A stretch of 24,819 bases of DNA from Clostridiales bacterium (GTDB taxonomy: Bacteria; Bacillota; Clostridia; Christensenellales; Aristaeellaceae): contig SFHK01000033.1 of NCBI GenBank assembly GCA_004556395.1, positions 1 through 24,819 on the forward strand, read 5' to 3'. The notes under the pieces were generated by a model that saw only the letters and a list, made by a program, of their open reading frames with translations, was not told the DNA's origin and searched no databases. Numbering within the stretch: position 1 is the stretch's first letter; each line of letters begins with the position of its first letter. A program made the translations under genes and the position numbers. Below, in pieces: positions 17,327-24,596 of the stretch.

Positions 17327-18828
17327 ATGAAATAACAGAGTCCCGTCCAGCGCATATGGGCGCTGGGCAAAGAGGAGCACGGGCGGCTCATTACGTCCGT
17401 CGTTCTCGCTGTGATGGGCGCGGCGGCCGGCATTCTGCCCTACTTCGCGGTGACAAAGCTGATCACGCGGCTGCTGGCTGGCGAGACGGCTCTTTCCGCG
17501 TATGCGCCGTGGCTGCTTCTGGCGCTGGGCGGCTATCTGGTGCGCACGGCGCTGTATAATCGCGCGCTGTCCATTTCGCACAGAACCACCTTCAGCACTC
17601 TCAAATCCATCCGCGAGACGCTTCTCGCCAAGCTGCCTCGCCTTCCGTTGGGCACGGTGATGGACACCTCCAGCGGCAAGCTGAAGGAAATCATCGTCGA
17701 TCAGGTGGTCGGTATGGAAACCACGCTGGCGCATCTGTTCCCGGAAATGACGGCGAACATCGTCGCGCCGCTTCTGACGGTCGTCTATCTGTTCGTGCTC
17801 GACTGGCGAATGGCGCTTCTGTCGCTGGCGGTGTTTCCGGTGGCGTTCGTGTTCATGATGATGGTCATGGGCAATTATGCTGGCCGGCATTCTGCTTCGA
17901 ATCCACGGGAATCTGTCTCTTTCGGACGCGCTGATGACGCTGATTCTGTCCTTCATGGTGTTCAGCCAGATCAAGCTGTTCGGCATGGGCGTTTCCATGC
18001 TGCGCATGACCGCGGCGGCCATCGACCGCACCATCGAAACCGAACAGATACCCCGCATGGACGAAAACGGAAAGGCGCTCGCACCGAAAACGCATGACAT
18101 CTCGTTTGAGCACGTGAGCTTCTCCTATGAAAAGAAGCCCGTTCTCCGCGACGTCACCGTGAACCTGCCGGACAAGACCACGACGGCCGTCATCGGTCCC
18201 TCCGGCAGCGGCAAGACCACCTTCTGCAACCTGATTGCCCGCTTCTGGGATGTGGACAGCGGCTGCGTGCGAATCGGCGGCGTAGACGTGCGCGATTACA
18301 CGCTGGAATCGCTGATGGATCAGATCAGCGTGGTATTCCAGAACGTTTATCTCTTCGCCGACACCATCGAGAACAACATCCGCTTCGGCTGCCCGGACGC
18401 CACGCACGAGCAGGTGGTAGAAGCCGCCAGAAAGGCCTGTTGCGACGATTTCATCGAAGCGCTGCCGGACGGCTACAACACCGTCATCGGCGAAGGCGGC
18501 GCGTCGCTCTCCGGCGGCGAAAAGCAGCGCATCTCCATTGCGCACGCCATGTTGAAGGACGCGCCCATCGTCATTCAGGACGAAGCGACCGCCACCGTGG
18601 ATCCCGAAAACGAAGACCGGCTTCAGAAGGCTATCGAAGCGCTGACCCGCAACAAGACCATTCTGATGATCGCGCACCGGCTGAAGACCGTGTGCAACGC
18701 CGATCAGATCCTGGTCATCGACCATGGGCAGATCGTCCAGCAAGGCCGTCACGAGGAGCTGATCGCCCAGCCCGGCATCTACCGCAGCTTCGTCGGCAGC
18801 AAAAAAAGCCGCCGCGTGGAAGCTATAA
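17327..18828 (+). pseudogene. Chimeric remnant of two paired ABC half-transporters
   Basis: A strong AAAGGAGG site precedes ATG AAA TAA, so translation would stop at codon 3. Reading on in that frame gives the membrane domain of one half-transporter to about 17880, including LGTVMDTSSGKLKEIIVDQV, HLFPEMTANIVAPLL and LFVLDWRMALLSLA. The frame then changes, and from about 17877 a second frame gives the last membrane helices and a full nucleotide-binding domain. That domain has Walker A GPSGSGKTT, Q-loop VVFQNVYLFADTIENN, signature LSGGEKQRIS, Walker B IVIQDEATATVDPEN and H-loop LMIAHRLKT. Near the 3' end an A7 tract (18801-18807) shifts the frame again; with six As the end would read SKKAAAWKL-stop, the usual ending of this family, with TAA at 18826-18828. 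From memory of the families, the two halves belong to different members of a tandem pair, so a deletion of about 2 kb probably fused them. It cannot encode a working exporter. Confidence 0.85.
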
Positions 18829-18851
18829 ACCGTTTCTTCTATTATATAGCA

Positions 18852-18889
18852 GGGCTGCCGCATGACAAACCGTCTGCGGCAGCCCTTTT
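18852..18889 (+). terminator. Rho-independent terminator after the ABC remnant
   Basis: A perfect 11-base stem, GGGCTGCCGCA (18852-18862) with 18875-18885, encloses a 12-base loop and is followed by TTTT on the plus strand. The opposite strand lacks a T-run after the stem, so it mainly serves the plus strand. The convergent minus-strand gene ends at 18916. Confidence 0.85.
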
Positions 18890-18915
18890 GAAATGGTCAT
18901 CCAGTCGAATTGGGA

Positions 18916-21600
18916 TTACGGCTTTTCGGCATACGCTTCGTCAAACCTGCGAAGCGCCGACGTGAACTCGCCCACGATTACCGGAGCCGAAGCATCCTCG
19001 CCATTGTGCGCCGGAAGGAAGGTGTCCCCGGACTCCTGGCGCAGCGTGATTTCGGTTTCGTCGTAGCCGCGATACAGCGCAAACTGCTGAAGCGCCGTTT
19101 CCAGCACATCCCGCGCAAGCGGTTCTTCCGGCTGGAAGACTCCGTCCTCGCTGTTCTCGAAAAGACCGGCTTCCATGGCCCACGCAATCGCGTCGGCATA
19201 CCAGCTTTCGGGCTCCACGTCCGCAGGGACGATTTCGCCCGTCGGCTCGGGGCAATTTTCCGCATGCCACAGCAGCAGCGCCGCCAGCTCGCGGGAGCAG
19301 ACGACGGATTCGCCGCCATCCTCCGCGGCGATTCTGGTGATCTCGCTCGCCAGAGAGGCTTCGTGGTTTTCATCCTCCGCGTAACGCACGGCAAAGGCGT
19401 AAGTCTCGCCCTCGGCAAGGCCGACGAATACGCCGTTCGCCTGCCACGTTTCGCCGCCGTCCTTGGAATACTGCGCTGCCGTTCCGGCCGAGCTTGCCGC
19501 CGCTTCCTTCAGAATCACCCAGCCGGACGCGGACGCAAGCACCTCCGGCGCGGCGGGCGCATCCTGCTGCGCCTTGTTCACGGTGAAGGACACCCGCGTT
19601 GTCGCCTTCGCGCCGCCCTCATAGGTGACGGTAACCGCCGCGGCATACGTTCCCGCGTTCAACCCGGCCTTGGGCTGAATGCGCCGCGAGGTCATCGTTT
19701 CGCCCGCCTTCACAAGATCGCCCTTGCCGCCCACGGAATACGCCGCTCCGCTTACCTGCACACGGTCGATAACCGCGTCGCCGTCGCCCGTATTGGTAAT
19801 GTAGATATATCGCGCGAGCGGGCGCTCGTAGCCGTACGTCACGGCTTCAAACGCGCGCACCTTCACCGCCAGACGCGCCTTCACGGAAATCGTCACCTGC
19901 GTCGTTTGACCCGCGAAGGAGCGTTCCGTCGCCTTCACGCGCACCTCATACGCACCGGGCTCAAGTCCCGTCACCGCGCCGTCCGGACAGGTCGTCCAGC
20001 CCGCTTCGCCGCTCTTCCGATATTCCATGGCCGTGGACGTGCCTTCGATTCGGCCGTCGCTCCGTCCCGGCGCAGTTTCGTCCACGCCCTGAAGCCCCGT
20101 GGGCGCATCCGGGCGTGCGGGAATGTTCACCAGCACGACCAGACTCGGGAGATAGTTGCCCTGCGCCGCTTTTCGGAGGAACAGCCCTTGACCAGGCTGA
20201 ACCATCATGCCGCTGGCAACGATTTCCCCGCTGAAGTCCACGGCGCGGTTCATTTCGTAGCCGACCCAGACGTCGATCGTTTCCGCCCGATAGTCAATGG
20301 TATAGCCCTCGCCAATAGCCGGAGTGTTCGGGCGCGCGGCCACTACCGTGACGGTGGTCGTCGCGCTCGCGCCATAATAGCGCTCGTCGCCAGAGTAGGT
20401 AACCGTAACGGTGTACGTTCCCAGCTTCGCCCACGTCGCGGTGAACGGACGCTCATAGCGCGCGTCGGCGCTCAGCGACACGTTTTCGCTGCTCAGACCC
20501 TCTATATCCACCGTCACCGTTCCCGTCGGCTTGCCGACGTCCGCGTCGCCGCGCACGCTGCCGACGACCGTGCCCGAGTCGTTATAGGCAATATCCCTGA
20601 TGAAATCCAGCGCAACCACGGGCGTGAGCTTGCCAATGATGTAATGATACGCGTTGCCGCCCAGCGCCTCATAGTTTTCGTTGCCGTCATATCGCACGGA
20701 GATCGTGTGCTTCCCTTCCGCGGTTGGAAGGTCGTCAAAGGCGCTGAAGCCGCCCGCCTGCGAAAGCGCGCAGAGCACGGACTTGCCGCCGTCAAAAACC
20801 ACCCGCACGTTGCCCGGCTGCACGGGCTTGCCGTCCGTCGTCAACAGCTTTCCGTTCAGGAAAACGCTTCCCTCGCCGCGCTGAATCTGCACGTCCGCCA
20901 GACGCACGCCGCGCTTTTTCACTTCAAATGTGCGCTCGGTTTTGTAGCTCGAATGATTGCCGTCCGATTCCAGAACGAGCTTGAGCGTATGACTGCCCGC
21001 GCTCACGCCGGACAGCGTACAGCTGAATTCGCCCGAGCTGCCCAGCGCGCGCGTAGCGACCGTATTCCCATCGACGATCAGCTGCACCGGCTTCTCGGGA
21101 ACCGTGCCGGCCTGGCCGCGAATGTATCCGCTGATGGTGATGTCGTCGCCGTAGGAAGCGCCCTCGGTCACATTGAACTCCGTTTGCAGGAACGGATAAT
21201 AAATCGACAGCAATTGATCCGCATCCATGGAAGCCGCATGCCGATCGTCACCCGGATATTCGATCTTCATGCTATGCACCCCGTGCGGAAGTCCTGTGAA
21301 CGAAACCGAATACCGTCCCTCGGCGTTCAGCGTTCCGCTCGCCGTGAAGGGCGGCAGGCCGCTCGTGTGCGTCAGATACGTGGTGACGGTAACCTTCACA
21401 CTGCCTGTCGGCGCGCATTCGCCCGCGCATATAATCCTTCCGCTGACGCTGGTCGTCATTCCGTAGACGTTGCCGCTTCTCGTCGGGTTTTCCACCGTTG
21501 TGGCCAGCTTCTCCTCCGCCCATGCCGACGTCGCCAGCAGCGCGACTAAGACCAGAACCACCGCCAGCCAACCAAGCCTTCTCCGTCCGTTTCCTCTCAC
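18916..21600 (-). CDS. Exported multi-Ig-domain surface protein with C-terminal SLH-like region
   Basis: An 894-residue secreted protein. A signal peptide (1-28) has basic start, hydrophobic core and cleavage site SAWA. Four Ig-like repeats follow at about 33-133, 135-228, 230-322 and 323-420. Each contains a phrase such as GxHTxxxxYxGDxxY; examples are MKIEYPGDDRHAA, ISVRYDGNENYEA and VTVTYSGDERYYG. Residues 497-575 form a module with DGRIEGTSTAMEYR and LEPGAYEVRVKATE. Residues 577-675 form a choice-of-anchor-like domain with PKAGLNAGTYAAAVTV, and 676-755 an Ig/fibronectin-like domain. The C-terminus (768-890) has SLH features (WYADAIAWAMEAGLF, DGVFQPEEPLARD), predicted to bind secondary wall polymer. 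The GTG start overlaps the preceding stop as GTGA. It is the last gene of the sigma-factor operon and hence a possible effector or sensor. Ligand unknown. Confidence 0.88.
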   Translation of the reverse strand: MRGNGRRRLGWLAVVLVLVALLATSAWAEEKLATTVENPTRSGNVYGMTTSVSGRIICAGECAPTGSVKVTVTTYLTHTSGLPPFTASGTLNAEGRYSVSFTGLPHGVHSMKIEYPGDDRHAASMDADQLLSIYYPFLQTEFNVTEGASYGDDITISGYIRGQAGTVPEKPVQLIVDGNTVATRALGSSGEFSCTLSGVSAGSHTLKLVLESDGNHSSYKTERTFEVKKRGVRLADVQIQRGEGSVFLNGKLLTTDGKPVQPGNVRVVFDGGKSVLCALSQAGGFSAFDDLPTAEGKHTISVRYDGNENYEALGGNAYHYIIGKLTPVVALDFIRDIAYNDSGTVVGSVRGDADVGKPTGTVTVDIEGLSSENVSLSADARYERPFTATWAKLGTYTVTVTYSGDERYYGASATTTVTVVAARPNTPAIGEGYTIDYRAETIDVWVGYEMNRAVDFSGEIVASGMMVQPGQGLFLRKAAQGNYLPSLVVLVNIPARPDAPTGLQGVDETAPGRSDGRIEGTSTAMEYRKSGEAGWTTCPDGAVTGLEPGAYEVRVKATERSFAGQTTQVTISVKARLAVKVRAFEAVTYGYERPLARYIYITNTGDGDAVIDRVQVSGAAYSVGGKGDLVKAGETMTSRRIQPKAGLNAGTYAAAVTVTYEGGAKATTRVSFTVNKAQQDAPAAPEVLASASGWVILKEAAASSAGTAAQYSKDGGETWQANGVFVGLAEGETYAFAVRYAEDENHEASLASEITRIAAEDGGESVVCSRELAALLLWHAENCPEPTGEIVPADVEPESWYADAIAWAMEAGLFENSEDGVFQPEEPLARDVLETALQQFALYRGYDETEITLRQESGDTFLPAHNGEDASAPVIVGEFTSALRRFDEAYAEKP

Positions 21601-21920
21601 TTCTCATTCTCCTCTCCGGTAAAATGGGTCGTTCGCTTCCTGAATCGAATCCATTGCGTGGTAATCGCGACCGCCGCGCTGAAACCGGCCACACCCGCCA
21701 GCACGAAGCCGCCCGCGCCCGCATGCACCTGCATCGCGCCGAACGTACCGCTTGCCGATACCGGCTGACGCTTCGTCACTGCGGAAAGTACACCGACGAG
21801 CAGCGCGCATACGCCTGCGCAAAGCGCGCCGAGCCGATAAACTGAGCACCGCCTTTTCCGCCTTTGCCCTTCCAGCAGACTCTTTTCGACCCGCCGGACG
21901 CGCTCCGGCGTATCATACAT
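21597..21920 (-). CDS. Small two-helix membrane protein (second copy in the operon)
   Basis: A 107-residue protein. A cytoplasmic basic N-terminus contains ERVRRVEKSLLEGQRRKRR (6-24). Membrane helices lie at about 29-48 and 70-90, enclosing a ~20-residue outer loop, and the short charged tail begins RFRKR. By the positive-inside rule both ends face the cytoplasm. The layout and the ERVR, basic patch and glycine-rich second helix match the protein at 23243-23602, so the two look like paralogues. The ATG at 21920 follows GGAGG; an upstream ATG at 21947 is possible. It lies 104 bases after the PrsW-like gene and overlaps the surface-protein gene by four bases. A role as membrane partner, anti-sigma factor or protease substrate is inference. 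Confidence 0.75.
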   Translation of the reverse strand: MYDTPERVRRVEKSLLEGQRRKRRCSVYRLGALCAGVCALLVGVLSAVTKRQPVSASGTFGAMQVHAGAGGFVLAGVAGFSAAVAITTQWIRFRKRTTHFTGEENEK

Positions 21921-22024
21921 AGGCCCACTCCTCCCCCCCGAAAGCATATTGGCAATTCCCTCATTCTTACAGGTACATGAAACGCCAAAAACTCTCAGTC
22001 GGAAAATGGGAAAATTTTCATCTT

Positions 22025-22660
22025 CTACTTTTTCATACGCCGCGCGATCATTCTTCCAAGCAGCCGCCCCGCCAGCATGACCGCCACCGGCAGCGCGTAG
22101 GCGACATACTCCGCCGCGCCGCCGCGAGCCACGAGAAGGTTATAGCTCGCGTGCAGCGTGATGACCGCGCCCAGCAGACCGCATGTGCCGGCTGCCTTCA
22201 GCCAGCTTTGCCCCCACGCATACGCTAACCCACGTCCGATCATCGCGCCGCAGATCACGTGCATTGCTCCCGTTCCGAGTCCCCGGAACGTAATAAACGT
22301 GAAATCGTCCGCGCCCCCGTGAACCAGATAGCAGACATTTTCAAAGGTCGCGAAGGCGATGGCCACGGTAAACGCGGCGCTCTGAATCCGCTCCGGCTTC
22401 GGCTCAAAGACCGTCAGATAAAACAGCAGCGGCAGAAGCTTCATGACTTCCTCCACCACCGGCGCGATTTCCGCCGTAGCCGTCAGATTTCCGGCCTGAT
22501 ATATCGCCGAGAAAAAGCTGTTTATATACGCGGACAGCAGGCACGCCCCCATGCCTGCAAGGCAGAACAGGAAAAATCGAACGCGCTCCTTCCCCATGCA
22601 AAGCATGGCGATCAGAAGCGGCGAGACCACGCAGACGAAGATATTTTCGATATACGTCAT
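22025..22660 (-). CDS. PrsW-family intramembrane protease
   Basis: A 211-residue polytopic protein with the PrsW/CPBP-like motif set. The EExxK motif occurs in APVVEEVMKLLP (Glu70, Glu71, Lys74), FENVCYL has Glu107, and His134 lies in GAMHVICGAMIG and His170 in TLHASYNLL. These conserved Glu and His residues sit in membrane helices and are those expected of the active site. In B. subtilis PrsW makes the first cut in the anti-sigma factor RsiW and so activates SigW. The gene starts within the stop of the upstream membrane-protein gene (ATGA) and belongs to an operon headed by a sigma factor, which suggests a comparable role. The substrate is not known. The full domain length and all motifs argue for a functional enzyme. 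Confidence 0.85.
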   Translation of the reverse strand: MTYIENIFVCVVSPLLIAMLCMGKERVRFFLFCLAGMGACLLSAYINSFFSAIYQAGNLTATAEIAPVVEEVMKLLPLLFYLTVFEPKPERIQSAAFTVAIAFATFENVCYLVHGGADDFTFITFRGLGTGAMHVICGAMIGRGLAYAWGQSWLKAAGTCGLLGAVITLHASYNLLVARGGAAEYVAYALPVAVMLAGRLLGRMIARRMKK

Positions 22661-23262
22661 GCCTCCACCGCCCTTCGCGTCGCGGGAAACAGCGCCAGTA
22701 CCGTCCCCGTCAGCAGAAGATCCAGATAAAAACAGGGACTGCGCAGCGAGTCGCTCTCAAAGAAACAGCCCGCCGTCCACAGCGCATATTCGGCAACCGC
22801 GAAGCACAGCGCCGCCGCGTGGAACGCCCGCGCGCGTTTCTGCGACAGCCCACAGATGGCGCGAAAAGAAACCAGCATTATCAGGCCGCACCAGATCAGG
22901 TTGGACAGAATGTCGCCATATGTACAGAAGAACACCATCAGCGGCACGCCCACCGCCGGAGTCAGCCACGCGGCGCGCGTACTGCGCCCCTTTCCGTCTG
23001 CCAATGCGAGCTTGTCCTGAAGAATCAGAAGAAACAATACACTGGAAATCCAGCCGACCTCCGAAACATAAAACACCTGCGGCGTCTGCGAAAACAGAAA
23101 CAGGTACAGCGTCCAGTACAATGCGCCCAGCGCAAAGCAGCCATAAAAGCCAACCATGAGAAAATAGGCCTGCCTGCAGGATTTCAGATAGCAGACGCCC
23201 GAAAGCACCGCGCCCAGCAGCGCCGCGAAGAGCTGTATCAGATTATCGATCTGCGCCGCCAT
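22657..23262 (-). CDS. Polytopic membrane protein of unknown function
   Basis: A 201-residue protein with about seven predicted membrane helices, near residues 6-24, 32-57, 66-84, 98-115, 119-136, 147-166 and 178-194. Charged cytoplasmic loops include QDKLALADGKGRSTR (82-96) and SQKRARAF (140-147). No enzymatic motif is seen and the family is not recognised. The ATG at 23262 has GGGAGGA upstream and overlaps the end of the previous gene by 20 bases; the frame extends to 23304 without a better start. It sits between the small two-helix protein and the PrsW-like protease, so it may form a sensor or complex with them. This is inference from position only. Confidence 0.75.
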   Translation of the reverse strand: MAAQIDNLIQLFAALLGAVLSGVCYLKSCRQAYFLMVGFYGCFALGALYWTLYLFLFSQTPQVFYVSEVGWISSVLFLLILQDKLALADGKGRSTRAAWLTPAVGVPLMVFFCTYGDILSNLIWCGLIMLVSFRAICGLSQKRARAFHAAALCFAVAEYALWTAGCFFESDSLRSPCFYLDLLLTGTVLALFPATRRAVEA

Positions 23263-23602
23263 GGTCGTCCTCCCGCTTTTCCTCGTCCGTCCTTGCCTTT
23301 TCAAGCTCCCGGATGCGGAAGCACAGCATCGTCACGCAGATTCCCAGCACAAACGCAAGCAGGCCAATCAGAACATAACCCGCCGCGCCGCCGTTTCGAA
23401 AAACGCTGGCCGCCGCCTGAACGTCTTCCACCTCATTTCCGGCCACCGCGCGCATTCTCTCCGGCATTTGAACCGCCAAAACCGCCGTCACCAGCACGCT
23501 TGCCGCAACCGCTCCGGCCGTAATCGCACGTAAACGCCGCTGCCTTCGCATCTGCGCCACACGACAGCAAACCGCCCGCACCCGCTCCTCACGACTGCGC
23601 AT
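23243..23602 (-). CDS. Small two-helix membrane protein, candidate anti-sigma factor
   Basis: A 119-residue protein with a basic N-terminus (REERVRAVCCRVAQMRRQRR, 4-23). A first helix (26-44) is followed by an outer loop of ~28 residues, a second helix (73-94) with GGAAGYVLIGLLAF, and a charged tail rich in Glu, Lys, Asp and His. Both ends are predicted cytoplasmic. It directly follows the sigma factor, overlapping it by 14 bases, the usual place of an anti-sigma factor. It lacks a recognisable zinc-binding anti-sigma (ZAS) HxxxCxxC motif. I recall similar proteins next to similar sigma factors in other Clostridia. The ATG at 23602 lies seven bases after GAGAGGGG. Function is inferred from context alone. 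Confidence 0.75.
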   Translation of the reverse strand: MRSREERVRAVCCRVAQMRRQRRLRAITAGAVAASVLVTAVLAVQMPERMRAVAGNEVEDVQAAASVFRNGGAAGYVLIGLLAFVLGICVTMLCFRIRELEKARTDEEKREDDHGGADR

Positions 23603-24137
23603 CCATAATCCCCTCTCGTTCCAGAAGTCCCCGAAGACTGATTTTCCCTCTGTAAGCAATATTCGTGATCTGACGGACAGTTTTCCCCATCACCACGCCC
23701 GTCTGCGCATAGCTCATTTCCTCGAAATACAGCAGATACAATGCTTCCCGATAGGTCGCGTTCAGCTCCGCCATGCAGGCATGTAAAACGCGATGGCGTT
23801 CCTTCGTACGCGCCACTTCCTCGACCAGCGCCCGTTCATCCGCCGTTTCCGGCAGCATCTCCATGCAGAATTCGCGCTGCCTTCTTCCCTTCCTGCGCAA
23901 AGCCATGTGCCGCGCCGCCTTGTAGAGATACGCGCGTAACCCGTCGTCCCGGATTGTGGGCTTCTTGAGAAACAGATAGGCAAAGGCCTCGATCATCAAA
24001 TCCTCCGCCTCATGAACGTCATGCAGATACCCGTTTATGTATAGCGTCAGCGCATTCCCGTAACGCTCCATCAGCTCCGATAGCCCCTGCTCGTCCCCGG
24101 CCAGATACCGGCGGTACAGCGCTTCGTCCGAGTTCAT
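23589..24137 (-). CDS. ECF-like sigma-70-family sigma factor
   Basis: A 182-residue alternative sigma factor. Region 2 spans about 20-88, with DVHEAEDLMIEAFAYLFLK and YLYKAARHMALRR for core binding and -10 recognition. A short linker leads to region 4 (about 118-172), with TYREALYLLYFEEMSYAQ and the helix-turn-helix TGVVMGKTVRQITNIAYRGK. There is no region 3, as in ECF factors. The ATG at 24137 gives the usual family start and a ~35-base leader. The ATG at 24161 would leave only ~11 bases after the predicted start of transcription. The gene heads a six-gene operon of membrane and surface proteins. No ECF-style AAC-containing autoregulated promoter is evident; the visible promoter is sigma-A type. 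Confidence 0.9.
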   Translation of the reverse strand: MNSDEALYRRYLAGDEQGLSELMERYGNALTLYINGYLHDVHEAEDLMIEAFAYLFLKKPTIRDDGLRAYLYKAARHMALRRKGRRQREFCMEMLPETADERALVEEVARTKERHRVLHACMAELNATYREALYLLYFEEMSYAQTGVVMGKTVRQITNIAYRGKISLRGLLEREGIMDAQS

Positions 24138-24178
24138 ACCACCCGTTTCCTTTCCAAGCATTCCATCCCCACAATCCC

Positions 24179-24207
24179 ATTATATACGAATCCCCCCAGA
24201 ATCACAA
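24179..24207 (-). promoter_or_regulatory. Promoter of the sigma-factor operon
   Basis: The minus strand shows -35 TTGTGA (24202-24207, 4 of 6), a 17-base spacer containing GGGGGG, and a perfect -10 TATAAT (24179-24184). The predicted start is near 24172. It resembles a housekeeping promoter rather than an ECF-type promoter. Confidence 0.7.
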
Positions 24208-24596
24208 GCTCCCACTAGGAATTTGCTCAACCTCTTTTTCCACCTCCTGTGTTATAATGTTTTCGTCGTGAAAGCATTTGACCTTCAACAAATGAATTTA
24301 CATAGTCTACTCCCTCTGCTCAAAGCGGCTACATTATATAATTATAGGTATTTTAAAATCGGGAAGGAATGACTAACATCTATCTATTGCCCATGGCGGG
24401 CATACAAGCAGCCGCCGGACAGGAGCTCTTCTCCCCTACCTGGCGGCCTTATAGATTCTATTCAGATGATTGCGGCAAAACAAATCTGCCGTTCCTCAGC
24501 AAACTTTTCTTTCACGGAAAAATGCGCCAGCTCCCGTTTCCGGATGTCTCCGGTCTCAGAAACCCCTGAAAGCGTGTTCTCTCGAACCTTCGTGAT
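24208..24596. other. Gene-free region between the sigma operon and the right-edge gene
   Basis: A plus-strand TATAAT lies at 24253-24258 without a -35 at suitable spacing. An AT-rich stretch follows at 24330-24360. The plus-strand frame 24369-24569 (66 codons) has a purine stretch too close to the ATG to be a good ribosome binding site and no recognisable content, so it is not called. On the minus strand the frame of the right-edge gene stays open for 44 codons past its TGA. No RNA gene, repeat or terminator is convincing here. Confidence 0.5.

Noticed and set aside
17333..17335. TAA as a recoded sense codon
   Set aside because: TAA terminates rhaB and tsaD in the same window, so reassignment is not plausible.
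17877..18965. Intact 362-residue ABC ATP-binding protein
   Set aside because: Its start is a frame-shifted junction without a ribosome binding site, it lacks most of the membrane domain, and it reads through the terminator into the convergent gene; treated as part of the pseudogene.
22025..22660. Simple CAAX-type (CPBP) protease label
   Set aside because: The spacing of EExxK, FEN, and two later His motifs and the sigma-factor context fit PrsW better than CPBP proteins, though the superfamilies are related.
24369..24569. Plus-strand open frame of 66 codons
   Set aside because: The purine stretch is directly adjacent to the ATG, no promoter spacing fits, and the sequence is unrecognised; too weak to call.
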